A DNA stretch of 64,000 nucleotides from a bacterium (GCA_031082145.1 JAVHLP010000007.1:1-64000); one strand, 5' to 3'. Shown: positions 41,677 to 50,698, counted from the stretch's first letter. Translations and numbers: made by a program. The notes: generated by a model not told the origin, from the sequence alone.

Positions 41677-44118
41677 CTACGTTTCGGCGCCACCGCCAGC
41701 TTTCCCCTCTCCCTCCGATCGCCCGTAGAAACCCGCCACCATGACCGTCATGTCGTCGGCCGCCCCACCCAGCGACCGGCCGGCTTCCAGGATGTGCTGG
41801 GCGAGAGCCTGGGGTTCCATCGCGGGCGGCCGCTCCAGGAGGCGGGCGATCCAGTCGGGACGGCGCCCGCGCCGGCCTGGATCGGCCACGCCATCGGTGA
41901 CCATCACCAGGATATCCCCGTCCCGGATGCTCCCTCGCGCTCGCTGCGGGTCCACCCGCCTCAGGATGCCGAGGGGAAGGGCCCCGCCGGCCACCTGGGA
42001 GACCTCGCCATGGGGGCGGCGCAGCAGGCTGGGACAGGCCCCGACCTTGACCAGGTCAGCTTCGCCGGAGTGGAGATCGACCACGGCCAGATCCAGCGTG
42101 GCAAAGCTCTCGTCCTGGTTGCGGCAGAGCATGAAGCTGTTCAGCACCCGCACGGCGGTCGCGGTGGTGAACCCGGCTCTCAGGATCTGCTCCAGGAACT
42201 TGAGCGCCGCCTGGCTCTCGCCGGCCGCCCGGGCACCGGCCCCCATCCCGTTGCTCAGGCCCAGCAGCAGGCGGCCGGAATCCAGTTGGCAGGCTGTGAA
42301 GGAGTCCCCCGCCACCTCGCCCGCTTCCTTCGGTAACCGGGCCACCCCCACCCGGAAGCCCAGTTTCGGCGCCGGGCTGAGCACGAACCGGCAGCGCAGG
42401 CCATCCCCCGCCCACTCGCATTCCCGGCGTGCGATCACCTGGCGTCCCAGGACGGCCCCGGCCGCCGGGACGGCGGCGGCCCGGCAGCGATCGAAGCCCG
42501 GGCAGCGCGCTGCGACCACCCGCACCTCGGGGAATCGGGGGGCCGCTCGGACTTGAACGGCCGGGAACCCGGCCTGCTCGAGAACGTGGACCAGGCGCTC
42601 CTCCATCTCCGGACCATGGCCCTCGTCCGCGCCTGGACGGCCTGCCGCAGCGGCGGTCACCTCTGCCATCCCCTCAAGCATAGCACTTATGAGGTCCCCG
42701 CTCTCGGCCGAACGCCGGCGCCAGTAGTCCTCCTGACGCTTGAGTTCCAGAACCAACCCCAGGGTCCGGGCCAGTTCGCCCGGCCGCGAACACCGCCGTC
42801 GCAGGACGGCCGGTAGATCCTCGTCGGCCAGTTCTCCCTTCTCCTCGGCTCTGGCCAACAGCTCAAAGAAAGCCTGGTGCGTCCGGCAGAAATCCTTGCC
42901 CCAGCAACCGGCTCGGGAGGGGCAGGTCTCACACAGTCGGGCGGCGATGGCCGCGAAGACCGCGCCCGCCGACTCAGCAGTCTTACCGTGCGGGACAGAC
43001 AGGATCCGGGCGGCGGACGCCGAGAGCTCGGCCAAGGCTTCGCTCACCTCTACCGATGCGTTAACCGGGGCCCGGGTCTCCACCCGGGGAGAGGAGGCCG
43101 GGGATCCCAGCAGGCGCCCGGCCCACTCGAGGGCCCGGCGGGGGATAATGAGGAAGATCACGAATCCCGCGACCGCCTGCGCCAACGCCATTAAGACCCC
43201 CGTGGGATCGGGGGCCAGGGGGCCCAGCAGGGTAGTGCCCAGCAGGTAGCCCAGACCAGCCCCCAGCCGGCCGGCGGGACTCAGAGCCCCAGCAAGCAGC
43301 CCGGCCACGCCGGGCAGGGCCGCCGCTGCGGCATCCGGCCGGGTGCCGCATAGCATGTCGATCATCCCCACCAGCACCCCGGCGGCGGCTCCCCCGGGGG
43401 CGCCACCAACCAACCCCGCCGCCATCACCGCAGCCGCCCCGGCCACCCGTTGGGCGCGGAAAAAAGCCACCCCCCAACTGCGCAGCCCCTCCACCGCCAG
43501 GACCAGCAGGACCAGGGCGGATAGCCGCCCCTCACCGGCATCCGCCCTCGGGGGTAGCAGAAACGGCATCGCATCCATGACCACCAGGGTAAAGAGGGCC
43601 GCCAGCCCGGCCCCCAAGGCGACTCTGGCCAGGCCATACGGCGTGACGCCGGACAGAAGTAGTCCGGCTGCCCCGGTGGCCAGGTAGGCCACCAAGACGG
43701 TGCCCGCCACAGCTGCCGTCCACCAGGCGGTCCGGGGGACTCGCCACCCCGGCAGCGATAGCAGCCCCAACACCAGAAGTAGGCACAGCAGGCCTTCGAG
43801 CCAGCCCAGGGGCTCGCGGATGGTGACCATGCCGAGGGCCGCTCCCACGGCTGCACCGGCGACGGCGCGGGGCCGCCGGGCACGGATGACCGCCAGGAAG
43901 GGTACCGCGAAGGGCGACAACTCACCGAGCAACACGACCCGGGCCAGGAGAAAGCCCAGGCCGGCGGCCACAGTGTTCCCGGGCGTGGCCAGGCTGACCA
44001 GGCGGGCCACGCTTGACCTGAGCCAATCCCGGACCGGAGGTCGCTCCGGCCTGACTCGCGCGCGCAGCCGCCCCCTCGACCTGACCCGCTGTATTGACGG
44101 ATATCGCATGAACGCCAT
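41677..44118 (-). CDS. spoIIE: Stage II sporulation protein E (phosphatase)
   Basis: An 813-residue bifunctional sporulation protein that activates sigma-F by dephosphorylating the anti-anti-sigma factor SpoIIAA, and contributes to the polar septum. The N-terminal half (about 50-310) has ten or so hydrophobic helices. A cysteine-bearing middle part (ETCPSRAGCWGKDFC) follows. The C-terminal PP2C domain contains DSFTACQLDSGRLLLGLSNG (metal site) and GDILVMVTDGVAD. ATG 44118 is used; ATG 44109 is also possible. It marks the organism as an endospore former. Confidence 0.92.
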   Translation of the reverse strand: MAFMRYPSIQRVRSRGRLRARVRPERPPVRDWLRSSVARLVSLATPGNTVAAGLGFLLARVVLLGELSPFAVPFLAVIRARRPRAVAGAAVGAALGMVTIREPLGWLEGLLCLLLVLGLLSLPGWRVPRTAWWTAAVAGTVLVAYLATGAAGLLLSGVTPYGLARVALGAGLAALFTLVVMDAMPFLLPPRADAGEGRLSALVLLVLAVEGLRSWGVAFFRAQRVAGAAAVMAAGLVGGAPGGAAAGVLVGMIDMLCGTRPDAAAAALPGVAGLLAGALSPAGRLGAGLGYLLGTTLLGPLAPDPTGVLMALAQAVAGFVIFLIIPRRALEWAGRLLGSPASSPRVETRAPVNASVEVSEALAELSASAARILSVPHGKTAESAGAVFAAIAARLCETCPSRAGCWGKDFCRTHQAFFELLARAEEKGELADEDLPAVLRRRCSRPGELARTLGLVLELKRQEDYWRRRSAESGDLISAMLEGMAEVTAAAAGRPGADEGHGPEMEERLVHVLEQAGFPAVQVRAAPRFPEVRVVAARCPGFDRCRAAAVPAAGAVLGRQVIARRECEWAGDGLRCRFVLSPAPKLGFRVGVARLPKEAGEVAGDSFTACQLDSGRLLLGLSNGMGAGARAAGESQAALKFLEQILRAGFTTATAVRVLNSFMLCRNQDESFATLDLAVVDLHSGEADLVKVGACPSLLRRPHGEVSQVAGGALPLGILRRVDPQRARGSIRDGDILVMVTDGVADPGRRGRRPDWIARLLERPPAMEPQALAQHILEAGRSLGGAADDMTVMVAGFYGRSEGEGKAGGGAET

Positions 44119-44299
44119 GTGGCTCGCCTGGCTGCCTCCCCCCCATTGTAAGGGCAACCGCGGCGGCTACCTGTCGGACTGGGGCGGCTCCGGCCCAGCC
44201 CGCCTCCCAGCCTTCGCGCTTTCCCCCGGTGCCACCACCCGCCGAAGGCCGAATCGAGCCGGTGGCCACGCGTCAGAATAGAAGTGGGAGGTGAGCGCA

Positions 44300-44695
44300 G
44301 TGAGTCCCACCGTGAAGTGCGAGGTCAACACCTGCACCCACTGGCTCCCGGGCGAGCGGTGCGGCGCCGGCAACGTTGATGTCCTGCATGAAGAGGAGAG
44401 CCAGATGTCCAGGAGTGCCCAGCAGACCCAGTGCAAGACGTTCTACCAGCGTCGAGGAGTAGCCAACCTGCTAGGTTCGATGGACAACGTCAACTGGGGA
44501 GGCCTGGCCTCTGCCGCGTTCCAGCCCGGCGGGGCGATATCGCCCTCCGTCACCTGCACCGTGAATAGCTGCCGCTACTGGGGGGCAGGCAACCTCTGCC
44601 AAGCGGACGAGATCCAGGTTACCGGCGAGGGAGCCGACGAATCCCAGGACACCAACTGCCACACCTTTGACCTCGCTCAGGAGAGCAAGGGATGA
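44300..44695 (+). CDS. Two-domain DUF1540 protein
   Basis: A 131-residue cytoplasmic protein with two copies of the DUF1540 module: CEVNTCTHWLPGERCGAGNV, ending in CKTF, at about 7-48, and CTVNSCRYWGAGNLCQAD, ending in CHTF, at about 85-123. Each copy keeps four cysteines, a probable metal site. GTG 44300 follows GGAGGTGAG. DUF1540 proteins are common in spore formers, and it lies divergent from spoIIE. Function unknown. Confidence 0.85.
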   Translation: MSPTVKCEVNTCTHWLPGERCGAGNVDVLHEEESQMSRSAQQTQCKTFYQRRGVANLLGSMDNVNWGGLASAAFQPGGAISPSVTCTVNSCRYWGAGNLCQADEIQVTGEGADESQDTNCHTFDLAQESKG

Positions 44696-44735
44696 CAGCG
44701 GCCGTCAGACGAGACTCCACGGCAGGAGCATCGCG

Positions 44736-45032
44736 GTGGTGACGGCCCCCGACCTGGCTCTCCTGATCCTGGCCAGCTTCAGGGTGACCCACCTAATCGT
44801 CTTCGACACCATCACGGCTCCGGTCCGGGAAGCGCTGCGGCGTCCCCTGGGGCCGCTCATAACCTGTTTCTGGTGCAGCGGCTTCTGGGTGTCCCTGGCC
44901 TTGTTCTTGGGCTACGTCTACCTGCCGCTGGTGTTCCGGCCGGTGGTCATCGTCTTCGCCATCGCCGGCGGGCAGAGCTTCCTTGAGGCGTTGCTGCGGT
45001 ACATGCAGTCGTTGGGCGGGAAGGAGCGCTGA
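44736..45032 (+). CDS. DUF1360 membrane protein
   Basis: A 98-residue membrane protein with two to three helices and the family signature FRVTHLIVFDTITAPVRE, then PLITCFWCSGFWVSL. Members occur in spore formers. GTG 44736 with AGGAG 8 nt upstream is preferred over the longer frame. Role unknown. Confidence 0.8.
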   Translation: MVTAPDLALLILASFRVTHLIVFDTITAPVREALRRPLGPLITCFWCSGFWVSLALFLGYVYLPLVFRPVVIVFAIAGGQSFLEALLRYMQSLGGKER

Positions 45033-45172
45033 ACCGTCCCGGAGCCGCTCCTGCCACCCAGACGGCCCGGCGGGAGGCAAAGCCGCCCTGCCCCTAGAAC
45101 CACTCCATCGGGAACGGCTCGCCGAGATCCTCCGGCGCGTTCCCGCGTACTGGGGAAGGAGGGAGCGGGCAA

Positions 45173-45715
45173 GTGAAGGCGGACACGGCGTACACGGCGG
45201 TCGGGGCATTCCTGGACCACTGGAACGGCGTGCGGCTGGTTACCCTCAAGCTACTGGAGAGCTTTGAGGACGGCGACCTTGCTCAGCCCGTGGTGACCGG
45301 AGGCCGGAGTGTGGGCAAGGTTTTTCACCACATCGGCGGGCACCAGTTCTTCGTCGCCCGCGGGGTGCTGACGCGCCGCTGGCGCCCGGACCCCGGCGAC
45401 CCCGATGCGGACTGGACGGCCCACCAGGAACGGGTCGCCCGTTCAGTCTCCGGCCTTCACGACTGGCTCGCCGGCACTCAGAGCAGACTGCACGAGTGGA
45501 TTGACGCTGCGGACGAATCGGCGCTCGTCAAGCTACGTCCCGACAACCCCTGGCATAAAGGGATGCGCGGCTGGTTGCTGCTGCATCACCCCTACCAGGA
45601 CGAGCTTCACCACCGCGGCCAACTCTACGTGGCCGCCCGCCGCCTGGGGCGGGTGCCCCCGCCTGTCTTTGCGGAAGAACACCCCGAGTACTGGATTCCT
45701 CGCCAGGGCCGGTGA
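45173..45715 (+). CDS. DinB-family protein
   Basis: A 180-residue four-helix-bundle protein of the DinB/YfiT family, in which three histidines bind a metal. Candidate ligands are HHIGGHQ near residue 52 and HHPYQDELHHRGQLYVAARR near 138-157. Members include bacillithiol- or mycothiol-dependent transferases and damage-inducible proteins; the specific function is not readable. GTG 45173 is the start. Confidence 0.75.
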   Translation: MKADTAYTAVGAFLDHWNGVRLVTLKLLESFEDGDLAQPVVTGGRSVGKVFHHIGGHQFFVARGVLTRRWRPDPGDPDADWTAHQERVARSVSGLHDWLAGTQSRLHEWIDAADESALVKLRPDNPWHKGMRGWLLLHHPYQDELHHRGQLYVAARRLGRVPPPVFAEEHPEYWIPRQGR

Positions 45716-45732
45716 GCTCCACGCCCGCTCCT

Positions 45733-46542
45733 TCACCCGCGCCCGGTCTCCCGGGTGAACGGCGAGGCGGGCGCCGCACTGGCGTCTGAGCAGACTTCCC
45801 TCGCGGCCGCGGCCACAAGTGGTGGCAGCAGACCCAGGGCGCCGGCCTCGCCCAGAGTCCTCCCCAGGTTACGCCAGACCAGCAAGCGGATCTGCTCCAC
45901 GGAGAGCCCCCGCTGCTGAGCGACCAGATGCTCTACCCACTCGACCCGGCACGGAATGGCGGCCGGGGGATCGCTGTAGCCGTGATCGCTCTCAATGAGC
46001 AGGCGGTCAAGCGGGACGGAGGTGCGGAACTTCGACTGCCGGGCGACCGCCGAGTGGATGGAGAAGCGTGCCCCCAGGGCCACGGCCTCCCACGTCTCCG
46101 TCACGTTACCGGTCCACCAGTGAAGGACGGGTACTGCTACCCGGGTGCGCTTGAGCTCTTCCAGCACCAACCCGGTCGCATCGTAGCTGTGAATGCTCAC
46201 CATCCGGGGTCGACCGGCTAGGACTCTCAGCGCCCGCCGGAAGGTACGGAGCTGGAGCTCAAGCGGCACCCTGGAGCCCTTGTCCAGCCCGATCTCACCG
46301 GCAAAGGCGGCCCGCTCCACCAGCTCCCCGAAGCGGTCCGGGTCAAAGGCCTGCTGGGCCCGTAGATTGCGCGGGTGGCAGCCCACACCCCAGGCAACCC
46401 AGGGTTCGCGGCGGGCCACACCCAAGTTAGCCTCGTCCAGAGAGACGGTCATGGCGAGGACGGCGCCTGAGGAAGCAAGCTCGGTTGGCGTACGGGACGG
46501 AGCAAGGTGGGCGTGAGCATCCAGCGTCGGTAGTGTCTCCAT
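45733..46542 (-). CDS. TatD-family metal-dependent hydrolase
   Basis: A 269-residue amidohydrolase-fold protein with DAHAHLAPS at the N-terminus, GVGCHPRN near 53, GEIGLDKG near 83, and SIHSYDAT and ESDHGYSDPP later, the metal-ligand positions of the TatD family (often DNA exonucleases). The similarity to classic TatD is moderate and the third-to-fourth motif spacing differs slightly. It is convergent with the DinB gene. Confidence 0.75.
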   Translation of the reverse strand: METLPTLDAHAHLAPSRTPTELASSGAVLAMTVSLDEANLGVARREPWVAWGVGCHPRNLRAQQAFDPDRFGELVERAAFAGEIGLDKGSRVPLELQLRTFRRALRVLAGRPRMVSIHSYDATGLVLEELKRTRVAVPVLHWWTGNVTETWEAVALGARFSIHSAVARQSKFRTSVPLDRLLIESDHGYSDPPAAIPCRVEWVEHLVAQQRGLSVEQIRLLVWRNLGRTLGEAGALGLLPPLVAAAAREVCSDASAAPASPFTRETGRG

Positions 46543-46882
46543 TCGGACTCCCCCAACCCTATCTCGCCCTTGGGATAGCGCGGTCTCTTCCGCTCCTTCT
46601 TGCCTTTCGTCCTTCCCCCCTTCCCAAGAGCGGCACGGCTACATAAGGATCTTCCGCAGGTCAACGGACGGCATGAGCCCGTCGAAGTCCGTGAGCTTGC
46701 GGAAGTAGTCCAAGACCTCGGAACGAAGCCAAACGTCATTGATGGACTGCGCTCACAGGCGGCACAGGGACTCTTGAAACGGTGTCAGGGGGAGGACTTG
46801 ACTAACGAAAACTGAAGCCCTAGAATTTAACTAACCGATTGCTTAGTGAAGCCATCTTTCTTACGCGTGGGAAGGATTGCCC
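46543..46882. other. Intergenic stretch with a short possible gene remnant
   Basis: No full gene is seen. On the minus strand at 46639-46752 there is a 37-codon run (VWLRSEVLDYFRKLTDFDGL ... LRKILM, stop) with protein-like composition and no start, perhaps the tail of a degraded gene. The rest is featureless and more AT-rich than the neighbourhood. Confidence 0.35.
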
Positions 46883-48027
46883 TTGAACCGTGCAGGCGTC
46901 TTAAGTCAACAAGGAGCGTATCAGGCTTTTGTCCCCAAACCGCTTCCGCCATGTGATCCCCCCTTGTTGATGGACGACCGGACCATCCACCTGTTGGCCG
47001 AAGCCAGAGGTGCTCTCGGCAAGCTGGAGGGTCTGTCTGAAGTCATACCGAACCCCGAGTATTTCATTGCCATGTACGTTCGTAAAGAGGCCTTGTTGAG
47101 TTCACAGATTGAGGGTACGCAAGCTTCTCTGGTCGAGGTTTTTGCAGCTGAGAAGCAGATCAGGTCTTCCGCAGCTTCGAGATAAGAGAAGTCATCAACT
47201 ACGTGAGAGCTCTCAACTTCAGCCTTGATCGAGTTCAGCAGCTCCCGTTCTCGTTGAGGCTTTTGAAAGAAACTCACTCGATTCTGCTTGAGGATGTGCG
47301 TGGCCACCACCGTAACCGGGGCGAGTTCCGGTCCACCCAAAACTGGATCGGCAGAACCGGTACATCTATTGAGGACGCGGAGTTCGTCCCCCCTCCTGCC
47401 CATATGGTCCCGGTTGCCTTGTCGGACTTGGAGAAGTACTACCACGAAGGTCGTGAGCACCCTCTCACAAAGTGCGCCCTGCTACACGCCCAGTTCGAGA
47501 CCATTCATCCGTTCCTTGATGGCAACGGAAGAATCGGGCGGTTGCTGATAACTTTCTTCTTGCGGGAGCAACAGGTTCTCATTCGCCCGCTCCTATACCT
47601 GAGCTACTACTTCAAGAAGCACCGTCAGCAGTACTATCAATCGCTGATGCGGATCAGGACAGATGGAGATTGGGAAGGCTGGCTGGAGTTCTTCTTGACG
47701 GGTATTATCGAAGTATCACGACAGGCCATAAGTACTGCGAAGAGGCTTATTGACCTCGAAAGAGCGGACTCCCTTAGAATACAGTCTCTTTCGGAGTCTC
47801 CCAACATGGTCCGGCTCCACCGCTACATATCTGCAAACCCGGTGTTCACAGTGAACGATGTTGCAAGAGCTCTTGACGTGACCAAGCCTTCCGCTAACAA
47901 GTGGGTAAACGCTCTTGAAGGACAGGGCATAGTCGCAGAGATCACCGGGAGGCAACGGGGCAGGGTCTGGGGATATCGGAAGCTGTTCGATATCCTTGAA
48001 GAAGGGACCACGGAGCCCGCCCAGTAG
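46883..48027 (+). pseudogene. Fic/DOC-family adenylyltransferase, frameshifted
   Basis: A Fic protein split by one missing base near 47155. The first part (TTG 46883, preceded by GGAAGG) carries the auto-inhibitory helix SSQIEGTQAS. After AAEK the frame is lost; the second frame resumes with ADQVFRSFEIREVINYVRAL. It contains the Fic core HPFLDGNGRIGR near the middle and a C-terminal winged-helix-like domain (FTVNDVARALDVTKPSANKW). Fic enzymes transfer AMP from ATP to target proteins. Restoring one base would give about 380 residues. The base composition is noticeably lower in GC than the flanks, which suggests horizontal transfer. True pseudogene or sequence error is not decided. Confidence 0.8.
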
Positions 48028-48116
48028 ACGATGCTGCAGATGACAAGTCCGTGTCTGCGCTTTGACTGCAAGAGACCCCTGCTGCTGCAAGGGCGCCCCG
48101 GGCGGATCTAGCACAT

Positions 48117-48141
48117 GGGCACAGGCTCGAAGCCTGCGCCC
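48117..48141. repeat. 11-bp inverted repeat between the Fic gene and tRNA-Lys
   Basis: Arms GGGCACAGGCT and AGCCTGCGCCC (one G-T mismatch) around a 3-nt loop. It could end either flanking transcript, but has no U-tract. Confidence 0.4.
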
Positions 48142-48214
48142 CCTCGTTCCGCCAGTAGGCGGCTATCAGCCAAGCCTGTAACGCGGCTTTATCTCGCCAA
48201 CTCCCTGCCAAACC

Positions 48215-48290
48215 TGGTGGGCCATCAGGGACTCGAACCCCGAACCGTCCGATTAAGAGTCGGATGCTCTACCAGTTGAGCTAATGGCCC
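48215..48290 (-). tRNA. tRNA-Lys (anticodon CTT)
   Basis: The complement folds as a cloverleaf: acceptor GGGCCAT/ATGGCCC, D-arm GCTC/GAGC, anticodon arm TCCGA-CTCTTAA-TCGGA with anticodon CTT, T-arm with TTCGAGT, and an encoded CCA end. It resembles the Bacillus subtilis tRNA-Lys throughout. It lies 17 nt downstream of tRNA-Met on the same strand. Confidence 0.96.
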
Positions 48291-48307
48291 ACTAGACCCG
48301 AAATCCT

Positions 48308-48383
48308 TGGTAGCGGCGGCTGGATTTGAACCAGCGACTCTGCGGGTATGAACCGCATGCTCTAGCCCCTGAGCTACGCCGCC
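48308..48383 (-). tRNA. tRNA-Met, elongator type (anticodon CAT)
   Basis: The complement begins GGCGGCGTAGCTCAG and ends CCGCCGCTACCA, with anticodon arm TGCGG-TTCATAC-CCGCA, anticodon CAT. It closely matches the elongator tRNA-Met of Bacillus subtilis. The first acceptor pair is a G-U wobble, as in that tRNA. CCA is encoded. Confidence 0.93.
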
Positions 48384-48407
48384 GTCAACCCTGACAGTGC
48401 AACCATC

Positions 48408-48437
48408 ATTATAGTACACGGCGCTGACCCGGGTCAA
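48408..48437 (-). promoter_or_regulatory. Promoter of the tRNA-Met/tRNA-Lys unit
   Basis: -35 TTGACC (48432-48437) and perfect -10 TATAAT (48408-48413), 18-nt spacer, 24 nt upstream of tRNA-Met. Confidence 0.75.
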
Positions 48438-48466
48438 CCGGCCGGCGGAGTTCCGGGCAACGGCAG

Positions 48467-48841
48467 TCAATCCGCGGGCGGCCGCCTGTCCGGCGATGTC
48501 GAGAACAGGATCTCGCCCGGCCTGGTCAGACCGAGTTGTCTGGCTGCCTGTTCTACGTAGGCGTCCGTTGACGCGTCGGCGATCTGATCCCGCAAGGCGG
48601 CGTTCAAGCTCTCAACCTGCTGAGTCCGCTGGCGGGTACGGTGGAGATCCAGGCGGAGGCTGACCAGGAGGGACACCTTGGATCCCACCAGCACCGCCAG
48701 GTAAACGGCAGCCACCAGGAGGGCGACGCGAGGCAGGTTCAGGCGGAGCCTGGACGACCGGGGGATCGCCCGCGGCCTGCCGGCGGGTAAGGCGATCACT
48801 CGCCCCCCGCTCGGTCTCTCGGCCGAACGGCCCCCGACCAC
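48467..48841 (-). CDS. divIC: Septum formation initiator FtsB/DivIC-like protein
   Basis: A 124-residue bitopic membrane protein of the division machinery. A basic cytoplasmic tail (1-35) is followed by a membrane helix (about 37-57), a coiled coil (about 60-95, HRTRQRTQQVESLNAALRDQ) and the FtsB-type tail YVEQAARQLGLTRPGEILF. It follows yabQ, the normal order in Firmicutes. Confidence 0.85.
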   Translation of the reverse strand: MVGGRSAERPSGGRVIALPAGRPRAIPRSSRLRLNLPRVALLVAAVYLAVLVGSKVSLLVSLRLDLHRTRQRTQQVESLNAALRDQIADASTDAYVEQAARQLGLTRPGEILFSTSPDRRPPAD

Positions 48842-48896
48842 GCTGCCACCCCCCTAAGTTAGCTCTGCTCGTAGAAGGCGGTTCGCCGGTAGCCCG

Positions 48897-49307
48897 TCAA
48901 GTCCTCCCCGTCAGGCGCCTCGTGTGGGATTTCAGCCATGCTGCGGCGATGGATGCGGCCCGGGTGACCGCGCGCCGGGCGGCTCCCAGGCGCCCCAAAA
49001 CCCATCGCAGGCAGCCTAGCAATAGGGGGCTGGCCAGCCACCCGTATAGACCGAACCCAAGGGCGAGGCCGAGGTAAACGTAGCCCCGGAGTTCGGCCAG
49101 GTTGGCGGCAGCCAGGAGTATGAACACGAGGGGGGTGACGATCAGCCAGAAGGCCAGGTCAAGAGCCAAACGGGCAGGAGTGAGCCGCTTACGCAGGCGG
49201 CGGGGCGGGCGCGTCAAGGCCCGGTGGACATCAAACAGTAGGCCCAGCATGGCCCCGGTGAAGACGGTGCCCAGGAACATGGCGAACTCTTGGCTGATGG
49301 TGACCAA
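48897..49307 (-). CDS. yabQ: Spore cortex biosynthesis protein YabQ
   Basis: A 136-residue membrane protein needed for cortex formation. It has helices at about 8-25 (EFAMFLGTVFTGAMLGLLFD), 45-70 and 75-95, with the family's VHRALTRPPRRLRKRLTP loop. In Bacillus, yabQ sits beside yabP; here a transglycosylase gene lies between them. Confidence 0.85.
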   Translation of the reverse strand: MVTISQEFAMFLGTVFTGAMLGLLFDVHRALTRPPRRLRKRLTPARLALDLAFWLIVTPLVFILLAAANLAELRGYVYLGLALGFGLYGWLASPLLLGCLRWVLGRLGAARRAVTRAASIAAAWLKSHTRRLTGRT

Positions 49308-49332
49308 CGGGGATCCCCTGCCCGGGTCAATC

Positions 49333-50340
49333 CTATGCCGGGGGTTCGGAAATGCTGCGGGAGGAATCGCGCTGAAGGGTCCAGGGCAGGCGGCGTATGG
49401 TCCACAGGCAGAAGAGGACCCAGAGGCCGGTGCTTACCACGGGGGCCGAGGCGGCGGCGCGGCGGACCCAGTCCAGTCCTGCCGTGATCTCGATATCGTC
49501 GGGCTCGCCCCGGAGCGAGGCCCACCAGTGGAGTACATCCCCGACGTACTGGCGGGTCTCGCGGAAGGGGGGAATGCCGGTGGTTTGGCTATCGCCCAGC
49601 CGGCGGACCGCTGATGGACCCGCATTGTAGGCAGCCACGGCGAGCACGACGTCTCCCTCGAACTCGGTCAGCATGCGGCGGAAGTACATCGCGCCTATCC
49701 TCAGGCTGGCGGAGGGCTCGAAGATGCAGTCCGAGCCCCGGGAGGGAGGAGGATGCTCGCCGTCGCAGGTCGAGTCGGGATAGAGGTAACGCCAGGTCGA
49801 CGGGAGGATCTGCATGAGCCCCCGGGCGCCGGCGGGAGACACCGCGTTGGCGTTGAAATTGCTCTCCAACCGCACCAGGGCGGCCAAGAGGGCCGGGTCC
49901 AGGTCATTGCGGGCGGCGTAGATGCGGATGAGGTCGCTGTAGGGAAGGTCCTCCAGTTCATCCCGCACCTGGTAGTAGGTAGGGATGATCCCTCCCGCCC
50001 AAGTGAAATCGGGCTCGTCTGTGTGCCGGGCCAGACCCCAAGCGGCGGCTGTGACGAGCAGGGCCAGAAGCATGAACCCGACCACCCAGCCGGCGGAAAA
50101 GCGGCGCCGGGGGCTGATCAGGTCGATCAGCAACGCAACGGGACTGCCCAGAAAGAAGACAAGACCCATGGCCAGGGCCTGGAGCCCCAGCAGGGGCAGG
50201 ACGATCACCTGCAGCCAGGGCACAGAACGAAGGCTTGCCCCGTCAGGAGGTCGCGGCAAGGGTGGGGACTCCTTTCCGGCGTGCCGGTTCCCGGTGTCCG
50301 GGATTCTGTCCCCCGACCGTCTTCTCCTGTCCGCTCTCAC
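49333..50340 (-). CDS. Membrane-anchored lytic transglycosylase
   Basis: A 335-residue SLT-fold peptidoglycan lyase. GTG 50340 overlaps the yabP stop (GTGA). After a basic start there are membrane helices at about 40-65 and 80-105, then an extracytoplasmic domain with the catalytic glutamate in LLAALVRLESNFNANAVSPA, GARGLMQILPSTW and VVLAVAAYNAGPSAVRR. Its insertion between yabP and yabQ suggests a job in wall or cortex remodelling during sporulation, which is inference. Confidence 0.88.
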   Translation of the reverse strand: MRADRRRRSGDRIPDTGNRHAGKESPPLPRPPDGASLRSVPWLQVIVLPLLGLQALAMGLVFFLGSPVALLIDLISPRRRFSAGWVVGFMLLALLVTAAAWGLARHTDEPDFTWAGGIIPTYYQVRDELEDLPYSDLIRIYAARNDLDPALLAALVRLESNFNANAVSPAGARGLMQILPSTWRYLYPDSTCDGEHPPPSRGSDCIFEPSASLRIGAMYFRRMLTEFEGDVVLAVAAYNAGPSAVRRLGDSQTTGIPPFRETRQYVGDVLHWWASLRGEPDDIEITAGLDWVRRAAASAPVVSTGLWVLFCLWTIRRLPWTLQRDSSRSISEPPA

Positions 50341-50636
50341 CTGAGCAAGCGGTCGAGCCACCCCCTGCCCCGGGCCCGGGGCCCCTTGGCGCGAGCGCGA
50401 GGACCGTAGACCAAACCGTCCACCATACCCTCAAGCTCCATCTTGCCGTCCTCAAGGTTAAGGTGCTTGATGTGGAGGTTCTCGCCCCGGACGGTCACGC
50501 CACCCAGTTCGGTGTCTACCGCGACTTCCTGATCGTCAAAGGCGTCCACGTGCATGACGCCGGTCAGTGAAAGGCTCTCGCGGTTGACCATGTGCACGAC
50601 ATGGTTCTGGTAGCCCATCTCCTCCCGCTCTGGCAT
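50337..50636 (-). CDS. yabP: Sporulation protein YabP
   Basis: A 99-residue protein of the YabP family required for spore formation. Family stretch NRESLSLTGVMHVDAFDDQE, then RGENLHIKHLNLEDGKMELEG. The C-terminal 20 residues are an arginine- and glycine-rich tail. It overlaps the transglycosylase start by 4 nt. GGAGG lies upstream of the ATG. Confidence 0.9.
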   Translation of the reverse strand: MPEREEMGYQNHVVHMVNRESLSLTGVMHVDAFDDQEVAVDTELGGVTVRGENLHIKHLNLEDGKMELEGMVDGLVYGPRARAKGPRARGRGWLDRLLR

Positions 50637-50673
50637 ACCATCGCCTCCTTGGGGAATCTATCCCAGAGATCCC

Positions 50674-50698
50674 TATGCCAGGCGGGGCCGGGTATGCC
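50674..50698 (-). promoter_or_regulatory. Possible sigma-E promoter of yabP
   Basis: GGCATACC (50691-50698) resembles the sigma-E -35 box and CATA (50674-50677) its -10 box. Spacing of 13 nt is at the short end. yabP is sigma-E controlled in Bacillus, so this is suggestive only. Confidence 0.3.

Noticed and set aside
48028..48214. Integration site of a mobile element in the tRNA-Lys 3' end
   Set aside because: No integrase gene and no second copy of the tRNA 3' end were found around the Fic gene, so an attachment site is not supported.
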